From positions 1-64,000 of the forward strand of contig NZ_VTGX01000004.1 of NCBI RefSeq assembly GCF_009729095.1: 64,000 nucleotides of DNA, in the 5' to 3' direction. The notes under the pieces are model-generated. The model was not told the origin of the DNA, did no database searches, and worked only from the letters and a program-made list of their open reading frames with translations. This DNA is from Mycolicibacterium sp. CBMA 247 (GTDB lineage Bacteria; Actinomycetota; Actinomycetes; Mycobacteriales; Mycobacteriaceae). Below are positions 48,155 to 56,850 of the stretch, in pieces (position 1 is the first letter of the stretch; each line of letters starts with the position of its first letter). The translations under genes and the position numbers were made by a program.

Positions 48155-49462
48155 TCAGCTTCGCGTCCGCGACGGGTGAAATACCCATCCTCGCAAGAGG
48201 ACGAATCGCACCACTGTGGCCAGCAGGTTTGCCGCCACCAAGACTGCGAGTTCGACGCCGCGGTGTGGAGTGGGGGCCAGGACATGCAACAGTCCCAGTG
48301 ACCCGCTGGTGATGGCCAGCGCGATCGCGAATACGGTCAGACCCTCGAGGTGGTGGCGCGTGATGTTGCCGGCCCCGGCGATACCGAAGGTGAAGCGCCG
48401 GTTGGCGGCGGTGTTTCCGATCGCGGTCACCAGCAGGGCGATGAGGTTGGCCGCTTGTGCACCGACGCCGGCCCGCAGCGCCGTGAACAGCAGCAGGTAG
48501 GCAAGTGTGGAGATCACACCGACCGCGCCGAAGCGCACCGCCTGGCGCAGTAGCGAGCCCGGAGCGGCTGATTTGCGCGATGACCCGAGCTGCGCGGCAA
48601 TGGTGTTCACCGGGATCGAGCCGTTGGCGAAGCCGCGCAACAGCCGGCCGATGCCCTTGAGGTCGGCGGTGGCGGTGGCGACGATGTCCACCCGGCTGTC
48701 CGGGTCGTCCACCCAATCCACCGGCACCTCGTGAATGCGCAGGCCACTGCGTTCGGCCAACACCAGCAGCTCGGTGTCGAAGAACCATCCCGTGTCGGCG
48801 ACATGGGGCAGCAGCCGGCGGGCGACGTCGGCGCGGATGGCCTTGAACCCGCACTGCGCATCCGAGAACCGCGCCGCCAGAGTCGATTTCAGGATCAGGT
48901 TGTAGCAGCGCGAGATGAACTCGCGCTTGGCTCCGCGGACCACCCGTGAACCGCGGCCCAGCCGGGTGCCGATGGCCAGATCGGAGTGACCGGAGATCAG
49001 CGGTGCCACCAGGGGTGCGAGCGCGGCCAGGTCGGTGGACAGGTCGACGTCCATGTAGGCCAGCACCGGCGCGTCCGAGGTCGACCACACCGCATGCAGT
49101 GCCCGCCCGCGCCCCTTCTCCTCGAGCCGGACCACGCGCACATCGTCGAGCTCGGCGGCCAGTTCGGCCGCGATACGCGGGGTGTCATCGACGCTGGCGT
49201 TGTCGGCGATGGTGATGCGGACCGGCACCGCGAAGTTCTCTTTGAGGTAACGGTGCAGCCGGCGTACCGAATGTGCAAGTGCGGCTTGCTCGTTGTACAC
49301 CGGAATGACAACATCGAGCACCGGTACTCCGGCGGCCCGAGCGGCCCGTGTGGCGTTGGGCCGCGACGCGAAGTGGAACCGCTCCGCAGCATTTCCAGTG
49401 GCGTCCGCAACCAACTCCTCGACCTCGTAGTCGATCGCCGATCGCATATCGATGTCTGTCAT
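48155..49462 (-). CDS. GT2 glycosyltransferase fused to GtrA domain (YkcC-like)
   Basis: The 435-residue protein has a GT2 domain (VLDVVIPVYNEQAALAHSVRRL; ADNASVDDTPRIA; AYMDVDLSTDLAAL, with the metal-binding DVD) for residues about 45-300, and then a GtrA-like four-helix membrane domain (AVRFGAVGVISTLAYLLLFTAL; NLIALLVTAIGNTAANRRFTFG; VVRFVLLRGWVF). This pair makes a polyprenyl-phosphate sugar and flips it, and so supplies donors to a GT39 enzyme such as its downstream neighbour. The start MTDIDMRS was taken from spacing and charge. It lies close to the stand-alone YkcB-C gene upstream. Confidence 0.9.
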   Translation of the reverse strand: MTDIDMRSAIDYEVEELVADATGNAAERFHFASRPNATRAARAAGVPVLDVVIPVYNEQAALAHSVRRLHRYLKENFAVPVRITIADNASVDDTPRIAAELAAELDDVRVVRLEEKGRGRALHAVWSTSDAPVLAYMDVDLSTDLAALAPLVAPLISGHSDLAIGTRLGRGSRVVRGAKREFISRCYNLILKSTLAARFSDAQCGFKAIRADVARRLLPHVADTGWFFDTELLVLAERSGLRIHEVPVDWVDDPDSRVDIVATATADLKGIGRLLRGFANGSIPVNTIAAQLGSSRKSAAPGSLLRQAVRFGAVGVISTLAYLLLFTALRAGVGAQAANLIALLVTAIGNTAANRRFTFGIAGAGNITRHHLEGLTVFAIALAITSGSLGLLHVLAPTPHRGVELAVLVAANLLATVVRFVLLRGWVFHPSRTRS

Positions 49463-49517
49463 GACGTCATCGTTCTCTCCAGGCTTGTGATCTGGGTTGG
49501 GCGAAGCTATGCGCCGG

Positions 49518-49967
49518 CTATGTGTTCGTCGCACGCTGAGTCAGGTCGTAGAAGGTGACGTTGTCGACGGTGACCGGGCTGTAGTGGGCCTGCACCCACT
49601 CAGAGATCTCGGTCGCGGCCCGGCTGCCGCTTGGGGTGTGCCCGCCGAATCCGCCGGCCATGATGTGGGATCGGATGAAGTAGTGGATCGCACCGTCGTC
49701 GACCAGCCGCTGGAACTCTTCCAGCGTCGGCGCGGGATCGGTGCCGTTGAAGCCGCCGACCGCCATCACCGGTGCGCGGGTGGCCAATTGGTATCCCGCG
49801 GCGTTCGACGACCCCACCACGGCCGCCGCCCACTGGTAGTGGTCGGCATCGGCGGACAGGATTTGGGCAATCGGCTTCGTGTGGTCAAACGCACTGGGGC
49901 CGGGACTCGGGTGGTCGGGTGATGCCGCGTCCACCTCGGCAGCGGGGTCTGCGGCAACCAGGGTCAC
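49518..49967 (-). CDS. Stand-alone YkcB-like C-terminal domain protein (possible gene remnant)
   Basis: The 149-residue product, from a GTG at 49967, aligns over its last 110 residues with the C-terminal domain of the GT39 protein 2 kb away (WAAAVVGSSNAA; MAVGGFNGTDPAPTLEEFQRLVDDGAIHYF; WVQAHYSPVTVDNVTFYDL). It lacks all membrane helices and any signal peptide. It begins 22 bp after the sensor-kinase stop, so the 5' part of a second GT39 gene may have been lost. It may also be a small functional protein. Confidence 0.7.
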   Translation of the reverse strand: MTLVAADPAAEVDAASPDHPSPGPSAFDHTKPIAQILSADADHYQWAAAVVGSSNAAGYQLATRAPVMAVGGFNGTDPAPTLEEFQRLVDDGAIHYFIRSHIMAGGFGGHTPSGSRAATEISEWVQAHYSPVTVDNVTFYDLTQRATNT

Positions 49968-49989
49968 GCTTCTATGGTTGCCGTGGCCG

Positions 49990-51603
49990 CTAGGTCCCCG
50001 ATTGGTTCGTCCTGTGCGTCCCCTGTGAGCTCGACGCGGGAAGCCGCACCACGAACTCGGTCGAACCCGCAGCGCTGCGCACCGTGATGGTGCCGCCGTG
50101 CGCCTTGACCACCGCGGCCACGATCGCCAGGCCCAGCCCGGTGCTGCCCTCACGCCTCGAGCGCGACGAATCGCCGCGGGCAAACCGTTCGAACACGTCG
50201 GGCAGCAGTGGCGGCGGTATGCCGGGGCCGTCGTCGGCCACCGTGATCAGTACAGCTCCTTGGTCTCCCTCGTCGGTGTCGAGCGATACCGTCACCGCGG
50301 TACCCGCGGGGGTGTGGGTCCGCGCGTTGGCCAACAGATTTGCCAGCACCTGGTGCAGCCTGGCCTCATCACCTTCGGTCACCACCGGATCGTCTGGCAG
50401 GTCCAGCGACCACCGGTGGTCCGGACCGGCGATGTGGGCGTCGCTGACCGAGTCGACCACCAGCCGGGACAGATCCACACTGTCCCGTTCCAACGGCCGC
50501 CCAGCATCGAGGCGGGCAAGCAACAGCATGTCCTCGACCAGTTGCGTCATCCGCGTGGTCTCGGACTCCACCCGGTTCATCGCGTGGGCCACGTCGGCGG
50601 GAAGGTCGTCGCGTTTGCGCTGGGCCAACTCGGTGTAGCCCCTGATCGCTGCGAGTGGCGTCCTCAATTCGTGGCTCGCGTCGGCGACGAATTGGCGCAC
50701 CCGGGTCTCACTGGCGTGCCGGGCCGACAACGCACTCGCGATGCGGTCGAGCATCCGGTTCAGCGAGGTGCCGAGCTGGCCGACCTCGGTGTGGGCGCTG
50801 ACCGGGTCGACCGGCACGATCGGCGTGGGCAACTCAACCTCGCCACGGTCGAGTTCGAGATCGGCAACCCTGCGTGCGGCCGCCGAAACCCGTGACAGCG
50901 GGGCGAGTTGGCGCCGGATGATCAGGGTTCCGGCGGTGGTCGCGGCGATCAACGCGATCACCGCCAATACACAGAACATTCCGAGCACCCAGAGCAGGGT
51001 GTCGTCGACGACGGCGGTCGGCAGGCCGGTCACGATGGTCTGCGGGCCGCCATGGCGCGGATGCAGGCCGATCACCCGGTAGCGGCCCAGCCCGTCGAGG
51101 TCCACGGTCTCGGGGACGCGGATCGCCGGAATCTGGGACAACTGTTGAGCCGCGACGGCGCTCGTCTCGACCCGATCCCCCTCCGTGGTGATCACACCGG
51201 CGTCCACTGCCCGGTTCGGCGACACCACCGCGCCGACCATGCGCGCGGCCTGGCCCGGAGCGTTGAGGAAGCCAGGGCCCGGCCCCCGCTCGGGATCGAA
51301 CACCAGCATCTTGTGGTGGCGATTGGTCAGCTCCGGCGGTGGCGGGAATCCCGGTGGAGGGGGCGGTAATTCGAAGATGGCGGCCGAGCGGCGGCCAGCC
51401 TCGATCAGTTGATCATCGAGCTGGTTCATCAAAAAGCGTTGCAGCGCAAACTCTGTCGCGATCCCGATGGTGGCGCACACGACAGCCAGCAGGACCACCT
51501 GGGTGACCACCAGCCGGGCACGTAGTGACCAGGTCCGCGGTGACCACCAATGAGTGGTGCCCGTGGGCCCGGCCGTCACCTCAGCGCGCGGGCCGGAGGA
51601 CAT
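49990..51603 (-). CDS. Sensor histidine kinase (TrcS-like)
   Basis: The 537-residue kinase has two membrane helices (about 27-49 and 205-229), an extracytoplasmic domain of about 155 residues with a run of prolines (FELPPPPPGFPPPP), a HAMP linker, the HisKA domain with His311 (DASHELRTPLAAIRG), and the HATPase domain (NLLANARTHTPAG; VADDGPGIP; GSTGLGLAIV). ATG 51603 was preferred to the GTG at 51612. It overlaps the response-regulator gene. The layout resembles TrcRS of M. tuberculosis. Confidence 0.93.
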   Translation of the reverse strand: MSSGPRAEVTAGPTGTTHWWSPRTWSLRARLVVTQVVLLAVVCATIGIATEFALQRFLMNQLDDQLIEAGRRSAAIFELPPPPPGFPPPPELTNRHHKMLVFDPERGPGPGFLNAPGQAARMVGAVVSPNRAVDAGVITTEGDRVETSAVAAQQLSQIPAIRVPETVDLDGLGRYRVIGLHPRHGGPQTIVTGLPTAVVDDTLLWVLGMFCVLAVIALIAATTAGTLIIRRQLAPLSRVSAAARRVADLELDRGEVELPTPIVPVDPVSAHTEVGQLGTSLNRMLDRIASALSARHASETRVRQFVADASHELRTPLAAIRGYTELAQRKRDDLPADVAHAMNRVESETTRMTQLVEDMLLLARLDAGRPLERDSVDLSRLVVDSVSDAHIAGPDHRWSLDLPDDPVVTEGDEARLHQVLANLLANARTHTPAGTAVTVSLDTDEGDQGAVLITVADDGPGIPPPLLPDVFERFARGDSSRSRREGSTGLGLAIVAAVVKAHGGTITVRSAAGSTEFVVRLPASSSQGTHRTNQSGT

Positions 51604-52327
51604 AACCCGCACCGCGCAGCGTGTGGATCATCGGTTCGCGCCCGCTGTCGATCTTCTTGCGCAGATACGAGACGTACAGCTCGACGATGTTGGACCGGCC
51701 GCCGAAGTCGTAACTCCACACCCGGTCCAGGATCTGAGCCTTGCTCAATACCCGCTTTGCGTTGCGCATCATGAACCGCAGAAGCTCGAACTCGGTGGCG
51801 GTCAGTGTGATCGGGTCACCGGCGCGGGTCACCTCATGGCTGTCCTCGTCGAGTACCAGATCGCCGACGACGATCTTGGCACCGCCGTCCTCGCTGGTCA
51901 CCCCGGTACGCCGGAGAAGTGCGCGCAACCGCAGCACCACTTCCTCCAGGCTGAACGGTTTGGTGACGTAGTCGTCACCGCCTGCGGTGAGCCCCGCGAT
52001 GCGGTCCTCGACCGAATCCTTGGCGGTGAGCAGCAACAGGGGCAGACCGGGAATCTGTTCGCGCAGCTTGCGCAGGACGTCCAGACCGCTCATATCGGGC
52101 AGCATGACGTCGAGGACGACCACATCCGGCGGGTTCTCCCGGGCCGCGGCGATCGCGCTTGCGCCATCCCCGGCCGTCGCGATGTCCCAGCCCTCATACC
52201 GCAGCGCCATCGATACCAGTTCGGCCAGCACGGGCTCGTCGTCAACCACCAGGACCTGGATCGGGTTGCCGTCGGCGCGGCGCATGACGGCGCGCCCGGA
52301 CTCGGAATCGGTGCCATTGGTCGTCAT
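51581..52327 (-). CDS. OmpR-type response regulator (TrcR-like)
   Basis: The 248-residue protein has a receiver domain with Asp73 (VVLDVMLPDMSG), Lys in TAKD and DDYVTKPFSLEE, and a winged-helix output domain (LTATEFELLRFMMRNAKRVLSKAQILDRVW; RSNIVELYVSYLRKKID; IHTLRGAGYVLR). The ATG at 52327 excludes about 73 unlikely residues. It lies at the head of the regulator-kinase-glycosylation cluster. Confidence 0.94.
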   Translation of the reverse strand: MTTNGTDSESGRAVMRRADGNPIQVLVVDDEPVLAELVSMALRYEGWDIATAGDGASAIAAARENPPDVVVLDVMLPDMSGLDVLRKLREQIPGLPLLLLTAKDSVEDRIAGLTAGGDDYVTKPFSLEEVVLRLRALLRRTGVTSEDGGAKIVVGDLVLDEDSHEVTRAGDPITLTATEFELLRFMMRNAKRVLSKAQILDRVWSYDFGGRSNIVELYVSYLRKKIDSGREPMIHTLRGAGYVLRPAR

Positions 52328-52454
52328 GCTCACCCACTCAGTATTCGCCCGCCCGATAGGCTCCGACTGTGCGCTTTCTATGCGCCAGCTGTGAAGGATT
52401 GCCATATCGAGCGCAGAGCCGGCACACAGCCGACTCACAAACACCACCTGCACC

Positions 52455-52667
52455 GTGGACCGCATGAGCATCCGACACACGGCCGCTGCGGTGGGCATTG
52501 CGGCGGCAATTGCCGGGCTCGGCGGTGCCGCTGTGTACGCCGCCACAGGGACCCACGGCTCCGGCCACCCCGGAGGTCAACCGGCCCGTCTTGCGTACCG
52601 GTTGACGAGATCAGCCGCGATCAGCAGGGATCAATGCGTGGTGGCGAACCCGGACGGCGGCGTGTAG
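52455..52667 (+). CDS. Possible small secreted protein
   Basis: The 70-residue product has an N-terminal hydrophobic segment (MSIRHTAAAVGIAAAIAGLGGAAVYA, a possible signal peptide or anchor) and a short Gly/His-rich stretch. The rest looks unlike a folded domain, so the gene may be truncated or frameshifted. It is divergent from the response regulator and overlaps the end of the next small gene on the other strand. A second ATG lies at 52464. Confidence 0.42.
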   Translation: MDRMSIRHTAAAVGIAAAIAGLGGAAVYAATGTHGSGHPGGQPARLAYRLTRSAAISRDQCVVANPDGGV

Positions 52668-52888
52668 CCCCTGATTCCAGGCACCGCCATCGAAACCTCC
52701 GGCGCGGTCGGCGCCGTCGTCTCGGTGCTGGTCTGGCCGATACTCATGTGGGATCCCGAGGCCAGTGACGAAGAACCTACGGCCACGGCACCGTCCGAGA
52801 TGGCGCCGAATACACCCAGCCCCACCACTGCCGCGCCTCCGGCGACCGCAGCCAGCACCTTCACGTTCTTCAGTCCGCTGACCTTCAT
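52631..52888 (-). CDS. Small secreted mycobacterial protein
   Basis: The 85-residue protein has an N-terminal Lys-containing hydrophobic signal (MKVSGLKNVKVLAAVAGGAAVVGLGVFG) and a Ser/Thr/Pro-rich mature part with MSIGQTSTETTAPTAP. It resembles a set of short exported proteins common in mycobacteria whose function is not known. It is convergent with the small gene at 52455. Confidence 0.68.
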   Translation of the reverse strand: MKVSGLKNVKVLAAVAGGAAVVGLGVFGAISDGAVAVGSSSLASGSHMSIGQTSTETTAPTAPEVSMAVPGIRGYTPPSGFATTH

Positions 52889-53051
52889 CTACATAAGTAG
52901 ACGCCTGATTTCTATGCTCAAGCTGTGGGCCGACTGCAAGTTACCCACCGAGCGCAGGCACGCCGAAGGCCCCACATCGGGGCGCGGACCGGATTCCGGT
53001 TCCCGGCTGATTTACCCTGGCTCCCATGCAGCCGTGGGCAGGGACAACCGG

Positions 53052-54029
53052 ATGACGCGCTTTCTGGCGCGCCGGCTGCTCAATTACATCGTGTTGCTGG
53101 CCCTGGCATCCTTCCTGACATTCACGCTGACGTCGCTGAACTTCAAACCGCTCGACAGCCTGGAACAGCGCAATCCGCGGCCGCCGCAGTCCGCGATCGA
53201 CGCCAAGAGCGCCGAACTCGGCCTCGACAAGCCGATTCCTCTTCGTTACGTGAACTGGGCTGCCGGCGCGGTCCGCGGCGACTTCGGCACCACGGTGACC
53301 GGACAGCCGGTCGCCGACGAATTGTGGCGGCGTATCGGAGTGACCCTCAGGTTGTTGGTCATCGGCGCCATCTCCGGGGCCGTGATCGGCGTGGTGGTCG
53401 GGGCGTGGGGCGCGATCCGCCAGTACCGGCTGTCGGATCGGGTCATCACCGTGCTGTCCCTTTTGGTGATCAGCACGCCATCCTTCGTGATCGCCAACAT
53501 GCTGATCCTCGCCGCGCTCAACGTGAATTCGATACTGGGCGTGCAACTGTTCGAGTACACCGGCGAAACCTCACCCGACGCGATCGGCGGCAGTTGGAAC
53601 CAGTTCGTCGACCGGTTACAGCACCTCGTGTTGCCGACCTTCACGCTGGCTCTGATGGCCATCGCCGGCTACAGCCGCTACCAGCGCAACGCGATGCTCG
53701 ACGTCCTGGGCCAGGACTTCATCCGCACTGCGCGGGCCAAGGGACTGACCCGGCGCCGGGCGCTGTTCAAGCACGGCCTGCGGACCGCACTCATCCCGAT
53801 GGCCACCCTGTTCGCCTACGGCGTGGCCGGGTTGGTCACCGGCGCGGTGTTCGTCGAGAAGATCTTCGGCTGGCACGGTATGGGCGAATGGGTGGTGCAG
53901 GGCATCGCCACCCAGGACACCAACATCATCGCGGCCATCACGGTGTTCACCGGCACCGTGATCCTGATGGCCGGCCTGCTCTCCGACGTCATCTACGCAT
54001 TCCTGGACCCGAGGGTGCGAGTGACATGA
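53052..54029 (+). CDS. oppB: Oligopeptide ABC transporter permease OppB
   Basis: The 325-residue inner-membrane protein has about six hydrophobic helices and the DppB/OppB signature, including the EAA loop near DFIRTARAKGLTRRRALFKHGLR. With OppC it forms the channel. ATG 53052 (MTRFLARRLLNYIV) was used because an upstream extension crosses the small secreted protein gene. It matches Rv1283c in order and direction. Its stop overlaps oppC (ATGA). Confidence 0.94.
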   Translation: MTRFLARRLLNYIVLLALASFLTFTLTSLNFKPLDSLEQRNPRPPQSAIDAKSAELGLDKPIPLRYVNWAAGAVRGDFGTTVTGQPVADELWRRIGVTLRLLVIGAISGAVIGVVVGAWGAIRQYRLSDRVITVLSLLVISTPSFVIANMLILAALNVNSILGVQLFEYTGETSPDAIGGSWNQFVDRLQHLVLPTFTLALMAIAGYSRYQRNAMLDVLGQDFIRTARAKGLTRRRALFKHGLRTALIPMATLFAYGVAGLVTGAVFVEKIFGWHGMGEWVVQGIATQDTNIIAAITVFTGTVILMAGLLSDVIYAFLDPRVRVT

Positions 54030-54967
54030 CCCAGACTTCTGACGTGACCGGTGATGCCAGCGCGGCCCGTTCGGGTCTGCACACCGAGGAATTCGCCACC
54101 CGGCGCACCCTGGTGTTCCGCCGGTTCCTGCGCAACCGGCCCGCCGTGGTGTCCCTGATCCTGCTGGTGGTCATGTTCGTAGCCTGCTACGCGCTGCCGT
54201 CGGTCCTGCCCTACAACTACTCAGACCTCGACTATTACGCGCTGCAGGACCCGCCGTCGGCCGACCATTGGTTCGGCACCAACGCACTGGGGCAGGACAT
54301 CTTCGCCCAAACCCTGCGCGGCATGCAGAAATCCATGCTGATCGGTGTCTGCGTGGCGTTCATCTCGACGGTCATCGCCGCCACCGTCGGCTCGGTCGCC
54401 GGATATTTCGGCGGCTGGCGCGACCGCGTACTGATGTGGATCGTCGACGTGCTGTTGGTGGTGCCCAGCTTCATCCTGATCGCCATCGTCACCCCGCGGT
54501 TGAGCCAGTCCGATCGGGTGTTCTGGCTGATCGTGCTGCTCTCGGCGTTCAGCTGGATGATCAGCTCGCGCATCGTGCGCGGGATGACCATGAGTCTGCG
54601 GGAGCGCGAATTCGTGTTGGCCGCACGGTATATGGGTGTCAGCAGCGGGCGCATCATCGTGCGCCACATCCTTCCCAACGTGGCATCCATCCTGATCATC
54701 GACACCGCGCTCAACGTCGGGATGGCGATCCTGGCCGAAACCGGTTTGAGCTTCCTGGGATTCGGCATCCAGGCGCCCGACGTGTCGCTGGGCACGCTGA
54801 TCGCCGACGGCACCAAGTCCGCCACGACGTTCCCCTGGGTGTTCCTGTTCCCGGCCGGGGTGCTGGTGCTGATCATCCTGTGCGCCAACCTGGTCGGTGA
54901 CGGCCTGCGCGACGCCCTCGACCCCGGCAGCGGCCGGCTGCGCCGCCGCAAGAAAGCACGCCGATGA
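54026..54967 (+). CDS. oppC: Oligopeptide ABC transporter permease OppC
   Basis: The 313-residue permease has the OppC features DHWFGTNALGQDIFAQTLRGMQKSMLIGVCVAF and an EAA loop (EFVLAARYMGVSSGRIIVRHILPN), with about six helices. An N-terminal cytosolic stretch of about 35 residues precedes the first. It overlaps both neighbours by 4 bp and corresponds to Rv1282c. Confidence 0.94.
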   Translation: MTQTSDVTGDASAARSGLHTEEFATRRTLVFRRFLRNRPAVVSLILLVVMFVACYALPSVLPYNYSDLDYYALQDPPSADHWFGTNALGQDIFAQTLRGMQKSMLIGVCVAFISTVIAATVGSVAGYFGGWRDRVLMWIVDVLLVVPSFILIAIVTPRLSQSDRVFWLIVLLSAFSWMISSRIVRGMTMSLREREFVLAARYMGVSSGRIIVRHILPNVASILIIDTALNVGMAILAETGLSFLGFGIQAPDVSLGTLIADGTKSATTFPWVFLFPAGVLVLIILCANLVGDGLRDALDPGSGRLRRRKKARR

Positions 54968-56808
54968 GCCGGTTACTCGAAGTATCCGATCTGTCGGTGG
55001 ACTTCCCCACCGACACCGATGCGGTACACGCGGTGCGGGGCCTGAACTTTCATGTCGACGCCGGCGAGGTGGTCGCGCTGGTCGGCGAATCAGGTGCCGG
55101 GAAATCGGCCAGTGCCATGGCTGTCGTCGGACTGCTGCCCGAGTTCGCCGAGGTGTCCGGATCGGTGCGGCTGCGCGGCGAGGAACTGGTCGGCCTGTCC
55201 GACGCGGAGATGTCGCGCATTCGAGGCAACACCATCGGCACGGTGTTCCAGGACCCGATGTCCGCGCTCACGCCGGTCTACACCGTGGGCGACCAGATCG
55301 CCGAGGCCCTCGAAGTCCACAACCGCGACCTGGGCCGGCGCGCGGCCCGGACCCGCGCCGTCGAATTGCTCGAGCTGGTCGGTATCGCCCAACCGGAACA
55401 GCGCGCCCGCGCCTTCCCGCATGAGTTGTCCGGTGGCGAACGCCAGCGCGTGGTGATCGCCATCGCCATCGCCAACGACCCGGACCTTCTGATCTGTGAT
55501 GAGCCCACCACCGCCCTCGACGTCACGGTGCAGGCCCAGATCCTCGACGTGCTCAAGACCGCGCGCGATGTCACCGGCGCCGGGGTGCTGATCATCACCC
55601 ACGACCTCGGCGTGGTGGCCGAGTTCGCCGACCGGGCCCTGGTGATGTATGCCGGGAGGGCCGTCGAGGACGCCCCGGTGGCCCGACTGTACGAGCAGGC
55701 CCGGATGCCTTACACCGTCGGGCTGCTCGGCTCGGTGCCGCGGCTGGACGCCCCACAGGGCACCCGGCTGGTGCCGATCCCTGGGGCACCGCCTTCACTC
55801 ACCACGACGCCGCAGGGCTGCCCGTTCGCGCCGCGCTGCCCGCTTGCCATCGACGAATGCGAGGCCGCCGAACCCGAACTCGTCGAGTTGGCACCGGGCC
55901 ACCACGCCGCCTGCATCCGCACCGCGCAGGTCGCCGGGCACAGCGCCGCCGAGATCTATCGCGTGCCCGGCACCGTCACCACCACTGCTGACGCGCCGAG
56001 CAACGACACTCCGGTGGTGCTGCGGGTTCGCGAGCTGTCCAAGACCTACAAGCTGACCAAGGGGGTGGTGCTGCGCCGCCAGGTCGGCGAGGTCCGCGCG
56101 GTCGACAACGTCAGCTTCGACCTGCACAGCGGCCGCACCCTCGGCATCGTCGGCGAGTCCGGGTCCGGCAAATCCACCACGCTGCACCAGATCCTGAATC
56201 TGTCTGCGCCACAGTCCGGTTCGATCGAGGTGCTCGGCTCCGACGTGGCCACCCTGAATCGGCGGGCACGCCAGGCACTGCGCACCGACCTTCAGGTGGT
56301 GTTCCAGGATCCGGTGGCCTCCTTGGACCCACGACTGCCGGTGTCGGACGTGTTGGCGGAGCCGTTGACCGCCAACGGTTTCGACAAACCGCGGATCGAC
56401 GAGCGGGTGGCCGAGCTGCTGGAGTTGGTGGGGCTGCGGCGCGCTGACGCCAGCCGTTACCCGGCCGAGTTCTCCGGTGGCCAGAAGCAGCGCATCGGGA
56501 TCGCCCGGGCACTGGCGTTGCAGCCCAAGATCATCGCGCTGGATGAGCCGGTCTCCGCGCTGGACGTCTCCATCCAGGCGGGAATCATCAACCTGTTGCT
56601 CGACCTGCAGGACCAGTTCGGCCTGGCCTATCTGTTCGTGTCGCACGACCTGTCGGTGGTCAAGCACCTGGCTCATGACGTCGCGGTGATGTACAAGGGT
56701 GCGATCGTCGAACAGGGCTCCGGTGATTCGGTGTTCGTCAACCCGCAGCACGATTACACCCGCAAGTTGCTGGCCGCGGTTCCGCAACCCAAGCCCGTTA
56801 CCGGTTAG
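54964..56808 (+). CDS. oppD: Oligopeptide ABC transporter ATPase, two fused nucleotide-binding domains (OppD/OppF)
   Basis: The 614-residue protein has two ABC domains. The first has Walker A GESGAGKS (residues 41-48) and signature LSGGERQR; the second has Walker A GESGSGKS (from residue 397) and signature FSGGQKQR. A Cys-rich loop for a cluster-like motif (CPFAPRCPLAIDEC) closes the first domain, as in the OppD/DppD family. Mycobacteria use this fused OppDF (Rv1281c). Confidence 0.95.
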   Translation: MSRLLEVSDLSVDFPTDTDAVHAVRGLNFHVDAGEVVALVGESGAGKSASAMAVVGLLPEFAEVSGSVRLRGEELVGLSDAEMSRIRGNTIGTVFQDPMSALTPVYTVGDQIAEALEVHNRDLGRRAARTRAVELLELVGIAQPEQRARAFPHELSGGERQRVVIAIAIANDPDLLICDEPTTALDVTVQAQILDVLKTARDVTGAGVLIITHDLGVVAEFADRALVMYAGRAVEDAPVARLYEQARMPYTVGLLGSVPRLDAPQGTRLVPIPGAPPSLTTTPQGCPFAPRCPLAIDECEAAEPELVELAPGHHAACIRTAQVAGHSAAEIYRVPGTVTTTADAPSNDTPVVLRVRELSKTYKLTKGVVLRRQVGEVRAVDNVSFDLHSGRTLGIVGESGSGKSTTLHQILNLSAPQSGSIEVLGSDVATLNRRARQALRTDLQVVFQDPVASLDPRLPVSDVLAEPLTANGFDKPRIDERVAELLELVGLRRADASRYPAEFSGGQKQRIGIARALALQPKIIALDEPVSALDVSIQAGIINLLLDLQDQFGLAYLFVSHDLSVVKHLAHDVAVMYKGAIVEQGSGDSVFVNPQHDYTRKLLAAVPQPKPVTG

Positions 56809-56850
56809 GTATTGCGGCATCCACCGGTTGCTGCATCTAGCATCGACTGG

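Noticed and set aside
52725..53051. N-terminal extension of OppB
   Set aside because: It overlaps a small gene on the other strand and lacks OppB features; ATG 53052 fits the family.
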